A program made the translations under genes and the position numbers. A stretch of 64,000 nt of DNA from Hirundichthys speculiger (Eukaryota > Chordata > Actinopteri > Beloniformes > Exocoetidae). Location: positions 496,001 to 560,000 of the forward strand of contig JAGFBZ010002033.1 of assembly GCA_018398805.1 (NCBI GenBank), given 5' to 3'. The notes beneath the pieces were generated by a model, which saw only the letters and a list, made by a program, of their open reading frames with translations, did not search any database and was not told the DNA's origin. Positions 31,651 through 43,277 of the stretch are shown here, in pieces (position 1 is the first letter of the stretch; each line of letters begins with the position of its first letter).

Positions 31651-32173
31651 AAAGAGTCATTGTGATAGACACAGAGGGCACTTTGTTGTGTAAAAGGAGC
31701 GTTCACAGAGCACCTTCAAATGCAGTCAAAACAAAATGTTGTAGAGTGGTGAACAAATATGGCATTATCTGCCAGATTAATACATTTAATGGTAAAAAAA
31801 GTGACCTCGCTGCGTTACATCTACTCCGCAGGAGCTCGGTAACAAACTCTAGGATTTGTCAACTCACTGAAGTCACAGTCAAGCAATTCAAAGTACTTTA
31901 CTTGATTTAGGAAACTCAGAATGGTGAAGCCGCAAAATAATTTCCAAGAGAGTGAAATTAACCCAAACAGTGTGATGAGGGCAATAATAGAGAAGGCTAA
32001 ATGGTACAAGAAAGAGTTAAAGTCATGAATTGGAAAGAACAAATAAATAAATAGATAAGAGCACAAGCACAGATAATCTGCTGTGATTGACCACTTAGTT
32101 CTCTGCATGGCTAAGAGGAGACGGTACAACAACAGTTCAGACTGTGTGTGAACTGGGTAGTGTATGTGAAATC

Positions 32174-32208
32174 TGTGTGTGTGTGTGTGTGTGTGTGTGT
32201 GGGGGGGG
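32174..32208 (+). repeat. (TG)n microsatellite with G8 end
   Basis: Fourteen TG units followed by a G run. Confidence 0.9.
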
Positions 32209-33141
32209 TGATCCTTAGTTCAGGGCAAAAATGAAATTAAGCTGCCGCTGAGACTGTGTTCCTCTCTTTTTTTGTGTGCAGAAAGGGGTTCCGCATGAAT
32301 CAAACAAAATAAAAACTCAAAAGCTCAGTGGGTTTCCAGTTTGTGTACAAATGTGGGTGTGTACTGTGCTGCCTGTTTTTGTATATGAGGACATCTACGA
32401 CTGCCAAGGAATCAGGCCTGTAATTTTGTCTTTTTGGTTTTGACATTGCCACTTCCGGAGAACATATTACCTCCTTTAACAGAGTCCCAGCTGGAGAAAA
32501 AAAGGTGTAAATAATAACATGAATTCAATTTATTTGCTTTTCTATGGAGGCTGTGAGGCATCAAAAGTGTTCTCATGGATTTACCAGTTGAATATAAAAG
32601 ACGAAGCTACAAATAATGAACCAAGAAATGTTGTATATTTCCTAGTGTCACTTATAAAGCCCTGTTAGACCTGGAGGATACAACAATTCAAAGTATGGTT
32701 GATTTTATCTGACTGATGTATGCAGCAACATGATGAGAATATCTGTGGCAAGCTGCTGTTTTAGAAAATCTTTTATTCAGTAACTTGGGGTGAAGGTGGA
32801 GAAAATTTGTTTCTGGATGTTTTGGTTTAGTATCAGTGGTCTGATATAAAGGTTGAGATGGTGAAACTGAATAATATTTGTCACAGTTTAACTGTGAAGA
32901 CTATTGGAAAGAAACACCTGTGCAGTTAAAAGCCGAAAAGCATTTCGTTTTAATATTACTGAGAATCTAGGGAAGCTTTTTTTTTATTATTATTATTGTC
33001 TTTTCAAACATACTGTCTTGTAAATAGATTTTACTCTGAAATATAAGTGAGTTTGGGAAAAAAATTACACTAAAACCAGGATTGCAACTCCTGAACTTCT
33101 TACTCATGTAGCGCATGTATGTGTGTGTCTTAGTGAGAAGA

Positions 33142-33144
<3 letters not shown>

Positions 33145-33194
<50 letters not shown>
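33145..33194 (+). repeat. (GA)n microsatellite
   Basis: About 25 uninterrupted GA units. Confidence 0.95.
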
Positions 33195-33196
<2 letters not shown>

Positions 33197-35384
33197 TTTG
33201 GCCATACCTGCAGGCTTTTCCTTCAGTATTTGCTCAGAGGGAGATGGAGACTGTGGACTGTGTTAGCCTGGTTTTGGGTGCATATGGGTGTGAGTTCAAG
33301 TGCATTTATGCATGTGTGTCTTTTTGCTGTCTCATGGGGAATTTTAAGTGTCAGCAGAACTCGTTTTTCAGAGGAGACAGTGATGGCTGGTCAAGGGTTA
33401 CAGCATTCTTTCAGTTTATTCTTTAATGACAGGATTTTTTCTTTTTTTATAATGAAATACTGAAGTAGGGATCGACTTTTTAGACAATGTAACAGTGGGC
33501 GGGTTAGTTGTTCATTTTCGTGTGATAAATCAGTTCCACTTGTTCAAAGCTTGCTTTGTCTTGATGAAGGTCAGTATTTCCACTACTGTTCAGCTCTGTT
33601 TATAGGAACATTTACTGCGAGCATGTTCTCCAGAGCGCAGTGTTCAGTTTCTCCTGAACATAATTGTGACTTGATAAGGTGAGGTAGCTAAAAACACTCA
33701 CCATCTACTGAGAGTGTTGAGTTTTACGCTGAACGACACTGATTTTGAGCTCAAATGCTTCGCATGGGACCCAATAAAAGAGAAGCATCTTGAACAACCA
33801 AATTTAAGTAGAAAGTGGTGAAAGAAAAAGGATAAATGTACACATATTCTGTCAGGATGTTTTCAATGTTAAATCCATATAGAAACATGTGTCACCACAA
33901 TGTCATGCAAAACATGTGATGACAACTGACAATAAATACAAGTATCTTACCCTGACTGAGTGACAAAATTAGAGCAACTGATGCACTCGTGGCAGGCTGG
34001 AACACAAATACATGACATTTTGTGTAATTAGATGGCTCTCATTCTCTCACTGGAGTGCATCGTTTGCTGAAACCTAACTAAAGTTTGAGGCTTTATCTTC
34101 CAGGCTGGCCACAAAAGCTGAAGTAATCAGCACGGGCTGAATAATGGTGTGGCAGCTATATGTTACCTTGGGAACGCAAGGTGGTACGGGTCTCAGAGAC
34201 CAGTAGGCGTGTGCACAGACAAGATCTGCCAGAGTGAGAAGTGATCTTGTATTTAACGGAGGAAGTGTGTTACCTGTTATCTCCTCCAGTCCAGGTGGAT
34301 GCACACCTGGATCACAGAAACACAGGTGGGATGTATGCAGCCCACTGTCTCGCACACATGTTACAAACATGCTGCGCTCGTATATCAAATGGCAGTGACA
34401 AATAGCACTAAAAAAAAAAAATGAAGCATTTCTAAACCATTTTTATGCATGACTAAAACTTGCGCGCACATTTCTCTTATTGTATCCACCCCTCGCTTCC
34501 CTGAGTCTCTCTGTTTCGTGTTTCTTGGCCAGCAGCGGTAGCGGCAAGCAGGAGAGCTCTCCTAATGATGGTATTAAAAGAGTCAGGGAAATGACAGAGC
34601 GGAAGACAAAGAAAGTGGCAGACAGCTTTTTGCTCCCTGACACCCACAGATTCAGAGATCCAGTCCAAAAAAAAAAAAAAAAAAAAAAGATGAGACAGTG
34701 AGAGAGACTTTTTTATTTGTGAGCAGTTCGTCTGTTTGTAGCAACAGCTCGGCTCCAAAGCATTGATCATGCAAGTAGTGTTGTAGGGTTAAGGGCTTTG
34801 CCCACCCTTTATGTAGAGAAAAGTTTGAGGCACGGTTTGAGCATTATGAATGCCATTTGGACTGTGTCTGTCACCTTCTGTTGGTGAATAGTTAGCCTTT
34901 ATTCTTTGCAGGTGTTACACTTTGTTTATTCTGTCATGTTTTTGCTGGAGGTTGTCAGTGTGATTTGGTGCTTCCGTTGAAGAAACTTGGACATGAGCAG
35001 TAAAGAGAAATGCCAAAGCACTGATAAGCGTATTTATTCATTTTCTCTGGGCTGGCACACATTTTTATTAGAAATATTCCAACTTTGTGGAAACAGCACT
35101 TCGTATGGTCACTGAATAGGCTGAAACCAAGATAGATTTTGCAACAAATTTGGTTAACCTAAAATTCAATATTCTTCTAAAAGATCATTAGTATTATGAT
35201 CACTTTTTTAAAAGGCAGTTTGATTGTACAGAAATAAAAAAAAAAGGTCTGTGGCTGGTATTTTCCAGTCACTGCCTAGTATTATAAAAGCTCCTGATGA
35301 GCCCCAGAGTGAAAATGCATTTAATTTACCAGAAAATTTTCATTGTGCTTATCACAATTACTTTTTTACTTAGGTTAACGCAAT

Positions 35385-35585
35385 TCGCCGACGCACGTTA
35401 ACCCATTTTTGCTGTTTCCGTTTTTTTTTCGTTTTGTATTATTGATCCAAGTCTAAAATAGAAATATATAAAAAGAAGCATTTTTTTCATTTTTTGTGTT
35501 AGTTTTAAAACTGAAAAACAAAATAAAATGTCTCTTTTTATTATTTTTAATTTTTGATTGACAATTGAAAATGGAAAGAACGAAT
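35385..35585 (-). repeat. AT-rich dispersed repeat, inverted copy of 52828-53345
   Basis: The reverse complement of this segment aligns with 52828-52990: shared blocks TTTTCAATTGTCAATCAAA, ACATTTTATT, and TTTTAGACTTGGATCAA in the same order, and both copies have GTTAAC/ACGTGCG motifs at the outer side. It is probably a hAT-like non-autonomous family, but its ends are not fixed here. Confidence 0.5.
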
Positions 35586-36699
35586 GATACACAGATTAAT
35601 AAAGTTACAGAACCCTTACATGGACATTTTTATTTTAAAGTTCTCCCAGATGGAGGATTCAACAGAAACAATGTTAGAACGGGAGCTGTTCTATCGGGCC
35701 CCGATATATCGGTGAACGATAATCGGTCGGACACTACACTGCTACAAAGCCATATTAATTGATCTCACACACACAGTTCGCCAGCATACATGTATGTATA
35801 TACTGACACCTTTTCCATTTCATGTTTATCTGCTTATGTTAGTCTAATTGTCTATTAGTCAGTAGACATCACAATCTTGATTCAAGTGTTTGTTCATGTT
35901 AATAACTTGCTGATAAACATATTATAATAAGAGGTGTTGTTTGTGGTCATTTCACACAGGTTTGTAACATTTGCTGTTTGAAGAGGCCTGCGCTCGGACT
36001 CACTCCTCCTCTGTTGCTCTATAGCGCCACCCTTGGTCACAGGCTGACACAAAGAACAACACCCATTTAGGGACTGATTGTGCCGTATAGTCTTTGTTTT
36101 CCTGTTTATCAGGTGGTGCCTCGTTTTAATTGATTAATTTTGTTAATACATTTCTTGTTATTAACCATTTCTTAAGACAGTTGGTATAACCCCTTTATAA
36201 CTAAATGAGCACTTTATGTGCACAACAGGGGGAGAGAAGAGGATGCAGATGATGGGATTAGATTTAGGTGGATGATACACTGAAGGACAAGACGACAACA
36301 CAAACTCTTGAATCGCAGATTTGAAAAATATAAAATCAAATCAAATAAAAAGCAGATAGAGTGTGGAAATGGAAAACAACATGATTCTAACATGCAGTCC
36401 CTTGATGCCAAAAATAAATCAAACAGCGGTCGGTATGACGCTCAGAAAACTTATTACCAAAGATGGAGAAATTTATAATGCAACAAATGTAGCAAGAATG
36501 GTTTAAATAATGAGTCGTGATGTTGAACCATTTTTTTCTCCTCTCAGCTGTCCAGCTAAAAAACTACAGCTAAATGACACCTCCATCAGCATCACGATTT
36601 ACTTTAAGGCATTACAGCAGTCAGAGTAAATTAATGATGATGTCACTCATCGCTACAAGCCTTTATGGGATGCTTATCCCAAAATGACTATTTTGTTTG

Positions 36700-37150
36700 T
36701 GTAGATTTTAAGTATGAGGCCAGATAAAAGTCTGCACAAACTGCACAGATAAAACAAAACAATGTGAGTGATAAATACAAAACGAAGAGCAATAAAACAT
36801 AACGCCACAGAAGTAAAACAAATCAGTAAAATGAATTAAAATAAAGACAAAAAGCAAAGATATGCTGGTTAACTGAGACTAAAAAGCCACAAATTAGAAA
36901 TATGTTTTCAAGGGTTTTAAAATGACCAAGGCTGTGAGCAATCCTGTTACTAAAAAGACTTCATCAGCTCTGTTTTTCAGTCTTGATCTGGAATCATCCA
37001 GGAGTAACTGGTCTGCACACCTCAGTGCTCTGGCTCCAGTGTGAGGCTTCAAATGTTTGCACACAAGCAGGAAGGTGCTACGCCTTTTAGACACTTTTAA
37101 ACAAGTAATAAACCTTTGAACTGGATCTTGAAATGGACGGGACCCCAATG
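36700..37150 (-). mobile_element. L2-type LINE 3' fragment, minus strand
   Basis: The minus-strand frame 37148-36894 contains ARALRCADQLLLDDSRSRL then, after degradation, ILKPLKTYF. This matches the end of L2 LINE ORF2 (SLRS-DQLLL-PRSRL ... FKS-LKTYLF). Non-coding tail sequence follows toward 36700. Confidence 0.6.
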
Positions 37151-37369
37151 TAAAGATGCCAGTACAAGAGTGATGTAATCATGTAATCACTCCTTTTTTT
37201 TTCTTTTTACTCCAGCCAGAACCCAAGCTGCTTCTGGTGTCAATGTTGAAGTAATGACCCAAAAAGACTAATATATAAAGAATTACAATAATTACTAAAG
37301 AGCCTTAATAAAAAAAGAAAAAAAAAGCATATCTTGACAACTTTAACAAACCCATTTGTAAAATTTGAA

Positions 37370-37490
37370 GGTACAGTTAAAATTGGAGTCTCAGACCTAA
37401 TGGCCATGATCTGTGAGGTTCCCCAGGGGTCAATCCTGGGACCCATATTGTTCAATCTGTACATGCTTCCATTAGGCAACCTATGATGAC
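37370..37490 (+). mobile_element. L2-type LINE reverse transcriptase fragment, plus strand
   Basis: The plus-strand translation has VPQGSILGPILFNLYMLP, the conserved RT motif of L2 elements, followed by LGN. It points opposite to the neighbouring fragment at 36700-37150, so two separate insertions or an inversion are involved. Confidence 0.7.
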
Positions 37491-37605
37491 CAAACACGAC
37501 ATGATATGAAATTTGATTGCAATTTTTATTTATCCATTTACATCAAATTGTTTGTTCATGGAAAAAAAAAGTAGTAGAAAACGGAGCACCTGGAGAAAAC
37601 CCAAA

Positions 37606-39108
37606 TTAAACAGAAGGAGCATTCTGATTTCGCTTCTTATGCTTGTACTGCCGCAGACATGCCAGAGTGAAGAATTTCTTGATTCGTCTCCACCAAGAAG
37701 GTTTGTATTCCTTCTCAGAGATCACATTGGAAGCAATGACTTCTTCTAGGCTCTGAGACCTCAGTTTCAACAACTGGTTCTGCTGGAACAACCAAACCCT
37801 CTTGAGAAACGACTTCAAGTGGTTTATGCATGTCTGCAACAATCTCACACTGCTTTTTGTTGTCAGTGAGTTCTTTTGTCTTCTACTTTCTGCGTACGGC
37901 CTTCTTTATTATTCGATGAGAGACATCGACTTTTGGGGAGACCTCTGGTGGTGGAGAGACCTCTGGTGGTGGAGAGACCTCTGGTGGTGGAGGGACCTCT
38001 GGTGGTGGAGAGACCTCTGCTGGTGGAGAGACCTCTGCTGGTGGAGAGACCTCTGCTGGTGGAGAGACCTCTGGTGGTGGAGAGACCTCTGGTGGTGGAG
38101 AGACCTCTGCTGGTGGAGAGACCTCTGCTGGTGGATAGACCTCTAGTGGTGGAGAGACCTCTGCTGGTGGATAGACCTCTAGTGGTGGAGAACCTCTGGT
38201 GGTGGAGAGACCTCTGGTGGTGGAGAGATCTCTAGTGGTGGAGAGACCTCTGGTGGTGGAGAGACCTCTAGTGGTGGAGAGACCTCCGGTGGTTGTGGTG
38301 GAGAGACCTCCGGTGGTGGAGAGACCTCCGGTGGTGGTGGTGGAGAGACCTCCGGTGGTGGAGAGACCTCCGGTGGTGGAGAGACCTGGTGGTGGAGAGA
38401 CCTCTGGTGGTGGAGAGACCTCCGTGGTGGAGAGACCTCCGGTGGTGGAGAGATCTCCGGTGGTGGAGAGACCTCCGGTGGTGGAGAGACCTCCGGTGGA
38501 GAGACCTGGTGGTGGAGAGACCTCTGGTGGTGGAGAGACCTCCGGTGGTGGTGAGAGAGAGAGACCTCCGGTGGAGAGACTGGAGAGACCTGGTGGAGAG
38601 ACACCTCTCTGGTGGTGGAGAGACCTTCGGTGGTGGAGAGACCTCTGGTGGAGAGTGGTGGAGAGACCTCCGGTGGTGGAGAGACCTTGGTGGAGAGACC
38701 TCGGATCGGAGAGAGACCTTGGTGGTGGTGGAGAGACACCTCTGGTGGTGGAGAGACCTCTGAGAGACCTCCGGTGGAGAGACCTTCGGTGGTGGAGAGA
38801 GAGACCTTCGGTGGTGGAGAGACCTTCGGTAGAACCTTCTTTTTTTGTTGTGCATGCCTCATGATTTCAGAGAGTTTAAACTTGTGGTTTATCTTCTTCA
38901 CAAGATAATCAAATGAATTATTTTCAGGTGCTTATTCCAGTGTTACTGGAATCTTCTTCATCTTCTTCTTCTTCTTCTGGCTCTGGTATATTGATGATAA
39001 GTATCTCGTTCCAGTCTTCCCAGTCCCAGTATTTTTTCCCCACATCACTCCTAGGAAGTTGACCAGAAGTTGGTTCAAATTTAGCAACTGGCGCTGGTAT
39101 CTTGACGA
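37606..39108 (-). pseudogene. Decayed gene containing a hexapeptide minisatellite, family unknown
   Basis: Minus-strand coding sequence is recognisable on both sides of the minisatellite. From 39108 a frame reads PAPVAKFEPTSG, KKYWDWEDWNEIL and an acidic run; a shift near 38935 leads to DYLVKKINHKFKLSEIM and into the array. The array in this frame encodes repeats of EVSPPP. It leaves the array as [17 protein letters not shown], meets a TAG, continues as CEIVADMHKPLEVV, then shifts again to a C-terminal SWWRRIKKFFTLACLRQ and stop at 37606-37608. One stop and at least two frameshifts make it non-functional as it stands. The 5' end is cut by an AT array. I do not recognise the family. Absence of introns would fit a retrocopy or an element-borne gene. 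Confidence 0.6.
37934..38835 (-). repeat. 18-bp minisatellite encoding EVSPPP
   Basis: About 50 units of an 18-bp motif (plus-strand form GGAGAGACCTCTGGTGGT) with variants CTGCTGGT, CTAGTGGT and CTCCGGTGGT and some shortened units. As 18 is a multiple of three, all frames stay open for long runs on both strands, which explains the long overlapping ORFs here. Variants cluster along the array (CTCTGG on the left, CTCCGG in the middle, CTTCGG on the right), a sign of local unit duplication. The minus frame EVSPPP is the one continuous with flanking coding sequence. Confidence 0.93.
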
Positions 39109-39136
39109 AAGATATATATATATATATAATATATAT

Positions 39137-39220
<84 letters not shown>

Positions 39221-39226
39221 TATATC
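39109..39226 (+). repeat. (AT)n array
   Basis: About 115 bp of near-pure AT dinucleotide joining the decayed gene to a hAT-like end. Confidence 0.95.
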
Positions 39227-39310
39227 GGGTGCAACGGTACAGGTGGCTCATGGTGCGGTCCGTACCATGGGTTTTGTGTCACGGTTTCGGTACAGTTTCA
39301 GACCAGCCAC
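39227..39310 (+). mobile_element. hAT-like terminal fragment (inverted relative to 12917-13002)
   Basis: CGGGTGCAACGGTACAGGTG then GGTGCGGTCCGTACC and TTTTGTGTCACGGTTT is the same terminus as at 12917-13002 in the other orientation. No partner end or duplication was found, because the left side dissolves into the AT array. Confidence 0.55.
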
Positions 39311-39839
39311 TACCCTAAACAAGTGATCGCAAGATACCGAGTTTGCGAAAAGCGCAACTTGAATGTCGGCGCGTAAAAGAGTACGTCCAAATGGAATAAA
39401 TGTACAGCTGTGGCAGCTCTCATTCAGATGTCTGCTGTGGAGGAAACCAAGGAGATTTCTGTCTCTGGTGTCAAGCTGGAAAAGGTTGGATGTGGGAATT
39501 TATTTCTGATATGTCTAAAACTGTTGGTGGTTGAGGAGGGACAGGAACATTAATTGTTCGCGATCTTTAAATGCGCATCCAATGATTTGTTCTGTGCCAA
39601 GACGCACAACTGGTAACAACTAGATCTTACGCAGGTAAGATCACAGGGTTTAGGGAGGTGAAAGATTGCGTTCTTTTAACTGTTAACTGTATTCACTCCC
39701 TCACCGGTGTATTCAACAGCAAAACCAAAATGCTCCCACGCTAGTGATTTAAATAAGTTTTCTTCCAACTTCTTCGCTACCGCTGGCCATGCCTGCTTAA
39801 TCGTTTTTCTGATTATGCCGGTGTTACTTGAACATAACA

Positions 39840-39991
39840 TTCACTGCTGGTCATTGAAGGCTCAGAGGGAGCGAGGCACTGCCGTGTTGACAGAAATATA
39901 TGTTATCGGGGCTATTCGTTGTCATATCAGAGTTATCGGGATGACGTCATAATTTCTTGTTATCGGCCCGATAGTTATCGTGCACCCCTAT
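39840..39991 (-). mobile_element. hAT-like terminal fragment of a second family
   Basis: It ends TCGGCCCGATAGTTATCG then TGCACCCCTA. Reversed, this is a TAGGGGTGCACGATAACT terminus, distinct from the GCAACGGTAC family. The left partner was not identified. Similar ATCGGGCCCCGATATATCGG sequence occurs near 35693-35715. Confidence 0.5.
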
Positions 39992-42799
39992 TGTTTTTTA
40001 AGTATGCAAAGCCACAAAACATTGTAAAGTAGTAAATGCACTTTCATGCACCCATTCGTGTGCCAGCTGAGTGTCAACAGAGACCAGTCACACTAAAAGC
40101 TCCAGACTTACAAGAAATACTAGTAACATGGACGAACTGTGCCAGCCCTGCCCCTAGATCCCACTCACTCATTACTTCCACATTACACGTCAATAGAGAT
40201 GGCTGAAGCCTACGCCAACCCATTGATCTATCCCAGTGAACCAGCAGTTAAGTCCTGGTCAGGTGTAGCATCTCACTGGGTCCTACAGTGTGTTATATCG
40301 CTCCGGGTCACACGATAAGCAGCTCTCAACTGTAATCAGCTCAAATTGAAATGATGACATCAATTACAGCACAGCACACAGTTGTTATTGACCCCAGTCC
40401 TCCCTGAGTGTGTAGAGTGAACTGCGAATAGACTGAAACTAAGTAAAGGAACCGCAGGCCTGGAGGGAGGGCCTGGTGTGGACGACAGGCCAGATCTCTG
40501 TGACATACTCCGGCATGAATGACGAGACAAATCAGTAGGAGAGAGAGAAACATGCTCTCAGTATCTGATTGCAGATTCCACCCTGCAATGTAGCTCCACT
40601 CAAACATACAATTACTCAATCTGGAGCTATTATCAGAATCAGAGGAAGAGAGGGAGAGAGAGAGAGGTAGAGTCAGGCAGGAAGGAGGAATGCTACACTG
40701 AGCAAACGAGTGCTTTTACCACAGCCTGTGATTACCGCTGCACTTAACCAACCCCCTTGTCAATCTTTTTTCTCGCTCCCTGTCATTCACAGATTGCAGG
40801 CTCAGTTTATTTGAACGGTTGAAATAACAGGATTCATTCAAAGAAAATAGGGCAGAGGAACCCGAACAATCTTAGGGAAATACCCCTGTGATGTCATTAT
40901 ATCAGCTGATTATTTTTATACACTAAAATCTGCAGATGTTCTGGCTGTGCAGATGAATTCGGGGACTGGAACCGTGATATGACGATGATTTATAGGTTCT
41001 GTGATGACAACAAGGATTAAGAATTTGAATCTGTGCATATTTGAACAGGTTAGCTTTTACTAAACAGTTTAATTTGCTACAACTAAACATGAAAGAAAGG
41101 TGTTCTGTAGATGGGTGCTCATTCACCTCCCTGAACTGTAATTGTAAAAGAGTTTTACACTTTACTTGCATGTTCTGTGAGCAGTTGATCAAATAAGATG
41201 CTGGCACAAGCTAGACTAGCAAAACAGTAGAAGTTTGGAGGAGAAGCTTCTCTGTGTGTATTTCTTTTTTTGTGAAGATGACAAACCTGATACGTTCTGT
41301 TTTTGGCTCTGAAAGGACAAACAGTGGATCTGTAAACCTCCATGTCTTATTGAACGATGCTTTTGAAAGATGGTGTCATAATACCACTGTTAATTGCAAA
41401 ATGTGAGGCTTTTTTGGCTGAGAATTGGGAAAGGAAGACATCTATGTTGTCTGAGAGTTTTAGGTGGAGAAAAAGGGGTCTTTTGGGGTTTTTTTGGGCA
41501 CCAAGGAGTTTCAGAAAAAAAAAAAATTGGGGAGGGTATGATAGATAAAGGTTGTGCTAAGTTGTCTAAATGGTATGAAAAAATATGGAACAAAAAAGCT
41601 GAATAACCACTATTTGGGATTTTTTCTGAATCGGAAAACATTTGATAGGTGAATTATCAAAAAATGAATAAATACATGCATTATTAATGAAAGAGTGTGA
41701 AGAAGAGACAAGCAGGAGCTTTTGTGAATCAACACCATTGTAACATCAGCTTCTGTGCTCAGTCAAAAGGGAATCTTAAGTAGCATGTCAAATTTAGCCT
41801 CATGGCATCTTTTTACCCAGTTATTTGCTTTGAGAAACTAAAGCTTTTCTCTTTCCGAGAATGTATATTTATGTTTGTCAGCTGCCCGAGTCCTAACCTC
41901 ACGTTATTGTTTCTGTTTGCTCTTTTTTGCTGCGCTTTTATTATATGTTTGCATGTTCGTTAATGGAGCAGAGCTGTTTGAATCCCTTTTTGCACACGGT
42001 CCACATGGAGAAAAATCCTCTTGCCTGGTGCAGCACACGGCTAAGAATTGCACCTCATAACAGAAACTCACATCTTTCTCATCATACCAAGGCTTCCTGT
42101 TTTTGTTTTGTGCAATAGAAAAAATAATCACTCTTTCTTTCCCAGTGTATTATGTTTGGCAGTTTTTGCTAGCACATAAGGACCTGGGGAATTGATACAG
42201 TACCAGCATATGTAATATATTATATAATAATATATTGTATTCTAATAACTGACTGTGTGGGGGCTGGTATGAAGCTGCAGAAGCAAAGAACACATCTAGT
42301 GCTTTGATCACAGTGACTGATTGTCTGCCAACTTGTACATGGAAAGCTTTGGATACTGGCTTTCAATTATATAATCTGTTTGTCAAGACTTTGAGAGGAC
42401 CTCGTCTATGTAAAGCACTGTGTGAAGCTTAGTTATCTTATGATTGGGCTCCAAAGGTGTGCTGTATGTGGCATCTGAATAAGAGACAGGGCCATGGAGT
42501 AGATGAAAAAATAACACAGATGTTTTTTTTTTCTTTTTTTTTTTGGTTTTGTTTTGTTTTTTTTTAATCAGGTAAGTTCGGAAAGGTACTAATGTGGTGT
42601 GTGTGTTTGGTTTTTGCTTAACGTTTTTCAGAAAGCAATGGATTCAGAACATGAAAACTCACGAAGAATTGTGTCAGCTTCAAGCAGAAAATCAATTTAA
42701 TGGATAATCCTAAGAAATAAGGACACATCTTAAATCCTGTCAGAATAAATCATTTTCTAATCCAACTGTATGAAATGTTTACAGCTTGGATGTTCTGTT

Positions 42800-42935
42800 A
42801 GATATACACAATTTATCCAGTTAAGCATCGCAGTAGGGCTGGAGCCAATCCCAGCTCACATCGCCACCTACAGCCAAGTTAGAGTAACCAAATAACTAAC
42901 TCATGTGTTTGGATCTTTGGACATTGGGAGTAACA
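42800..42935 (+). repeat. Common teleost dispersed repeat fragment
   Basis: GGGCTGGAGCCAATCCCAGC followed by an AGAGTAACC- and TTTGGACATTGGGAG-type stretch is the same abundant repeat seen reversed at 31340-31650. Confidence 0.55.
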
Positions 42936-43277
42936 CACTACGACACCCTCACACCAATGGTGGAGGTCTCTTTTTCAGCTCTCTGGTTCATCATTTCTGC
43001 GTTAATGAACAAAGTTTGCTCAGATACATACGGCACCTCCAACTGAAAGAAATGACTTTGACAGTTGTGTTGGGTGCCACTACAACATCCTCAACTCTTA
43101 AACACCCGTTTAAATGAAATTATTAACAAATTCCTTGTTCAACATGGATTAAGCTGGCCTTGTGCATGCTTACATTTTGTGAATAGTCATTTCATACATA
43201 TTGCTTTGGGCAAGATGTGAAGTCTGGAGTAATATTTCTAATTAATATTTCAAGATAATCTTTGAAAATATGATTAA

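Noticed and set aside
37934..38835. CRISPR-like array
   Set aside because: Units are directly adjacent with no unique spacers, and the host is a vertebrate. It is a minisatellite.
37802..38864. Long plus-strand ORFs of WWRDL/VERPLV-type repeats
   Set aside because: They are by-products of an 18-bp array that leaves every frame open. Only the minus frame is continuous with non-repetitive coding-like flanks.
39059..39376. ORFs rich in IYIYIY
   Set aside because: They are translations of AT microsatellites. The same applies at 29717-29935, 53262-53453 and 53589-53894.
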